Below are positions 5,441 to 5,705 of a stretch of DNA of 5,705 bases, piece by piece. Location: positions 1 through 5,705 of the forward strand of contig JAKASM010000032.1 in NCBI GenBank assembly GCA_021819045.1. The letters run 5' to 3'. Position numbers and translations under genes: made by a program. The notes under the pieces were generated by a model that worked only from the letters and a program-made list of their open reading frames with translations, had not been told where the DNA came from and did no database searches. This DNA comes from Microcaldota archaeon. GTDB lineage: Archaea > Micrarchaeota > Micrarchaeia > Micrarchaeales > Micrarchaeaceae. Position 1 is the first letter of the stretch, and each line of letters starts with the position of its first letter.

Positions 5441-5705
5441 TTAAGAAGCCTTTCTCTCCTTTCCCATAACTCTCCTAGAAAAGTTGGATCTAACTCTACG
5501 CGGCAGGCCGGCATAATAAGAGCCGAAACCTGCAGATATTTCCTTGGCTGCATAACGCCCCTGCGGTGGTGGGGGCATTGACGCGCGCACCTCATATCCC
5601 GGAGATGATGCGATATTTAGCTTTCTCAGCACCTCCCTGCCTTCGGATGTTTTTTGCAATTCTGCCTGTATGGCTCTGTGATATTCCTTACTGGTATATT
5701 CTACA
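5441..5705 (-). CDS. C-terminal part of an unrecognised basic protein (enters from the right edge)
   Basis: This frame is open from the window edge to TAA at 5443-5441, giving 87 visible residues. The first half looks helical and charged (E-G-R-E-V-L-R-K-L-N-I). It is followed by a proline run (M-P-P-P-P), a glycine/tyrosine stretch (G-F-G-S-Y-Y-A-G) and a strongly basic tail (P-R-R-V-R, R-R-V-M-G-K-E-R-K). No membrane segment is visible and I do not recognise the family. The frame was chosen because it is the one that stays open through the window edge; a TTG at 5659 is inside it and is probably not the start. A competing minus frame (5380-5595) overlaps and cannot be fully excluded. Confidence 0.45.
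   Translation of the reverse strand, partial: VEYTSKEYHRAIQAELQKTSEGREVLRKLNIASSPGYEVRASMPPPPQGRYAAKEISAGFGSYYAGLPRRVRSNFSRRVMGKERKAS

Overview
The window looks like part of an archaeal chromosome, possibly from a small-genome DPANN-type archaeon such as a Micrarchaeota relative; the lineage guess is weak. The archaeal signs are TATA boxes at the expected distance from genes, a probably leaderless start, GGTG-type ribosome sites, a tRNA-Gln with an A1-U72 pair and no encoded CCA, and family matches to archaeal secretion ATPases and archaeal TnpB. Every protein gene lies on the minus strand. Only the tRNA is on the plus strand.

Layout from right to left, in the direction of transcription: (1) 5441-5705, the C-terminal end of an unrecognised basic protein that enters from outside the window. 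(2) About 4709-5390, a decayed IS200/IS605-type (tnpB-only) element. Its 211-codon open frame joins pieces of what appear to be two tnpB copies, each with its own right-end hairpin (4946-4965 and 4716-4738). (3) 2714-4691, three tightly packed genes that all carry a TrkA-N/RCK nucleotide-binding domain. The first is a stand-alone RCK protein. The other two are two-helix, channel-like membrane proteins with an RCK domain, and neither has a recognisable K+ selectivity filter. (4) 2578-2650, tRNA-Gln(CTG) on the plus strand. (5) 1827-2519, an M50 (site-2-protease type) membrane metalloprotease, divergent from the tRNA and apparently sharing a near-symmetrical TATA box with it. (6) 422-1708, a winged-helix plus long coiled-coil protein, followed after 12 bases by (7) the start of a type II/IV secretion (TadA/GspE/archaellar-type) ATPase that runs off the left edge.

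How the genes may work together: the three RCK genes probably encode one hetero-oligomeric membrane assembly, by analogy with RCK gating rings built from channel-linked and free RCK subunits. The coiled-coil protein and the ATPase form a translationally coupled pair, probably part of a type IV pilus-like or secretion apparatus. The M50 protease stands alone. No CRISPR array and no intact mobile element is present, and no stretch above 300 bases lacks a gene or gene remnant.
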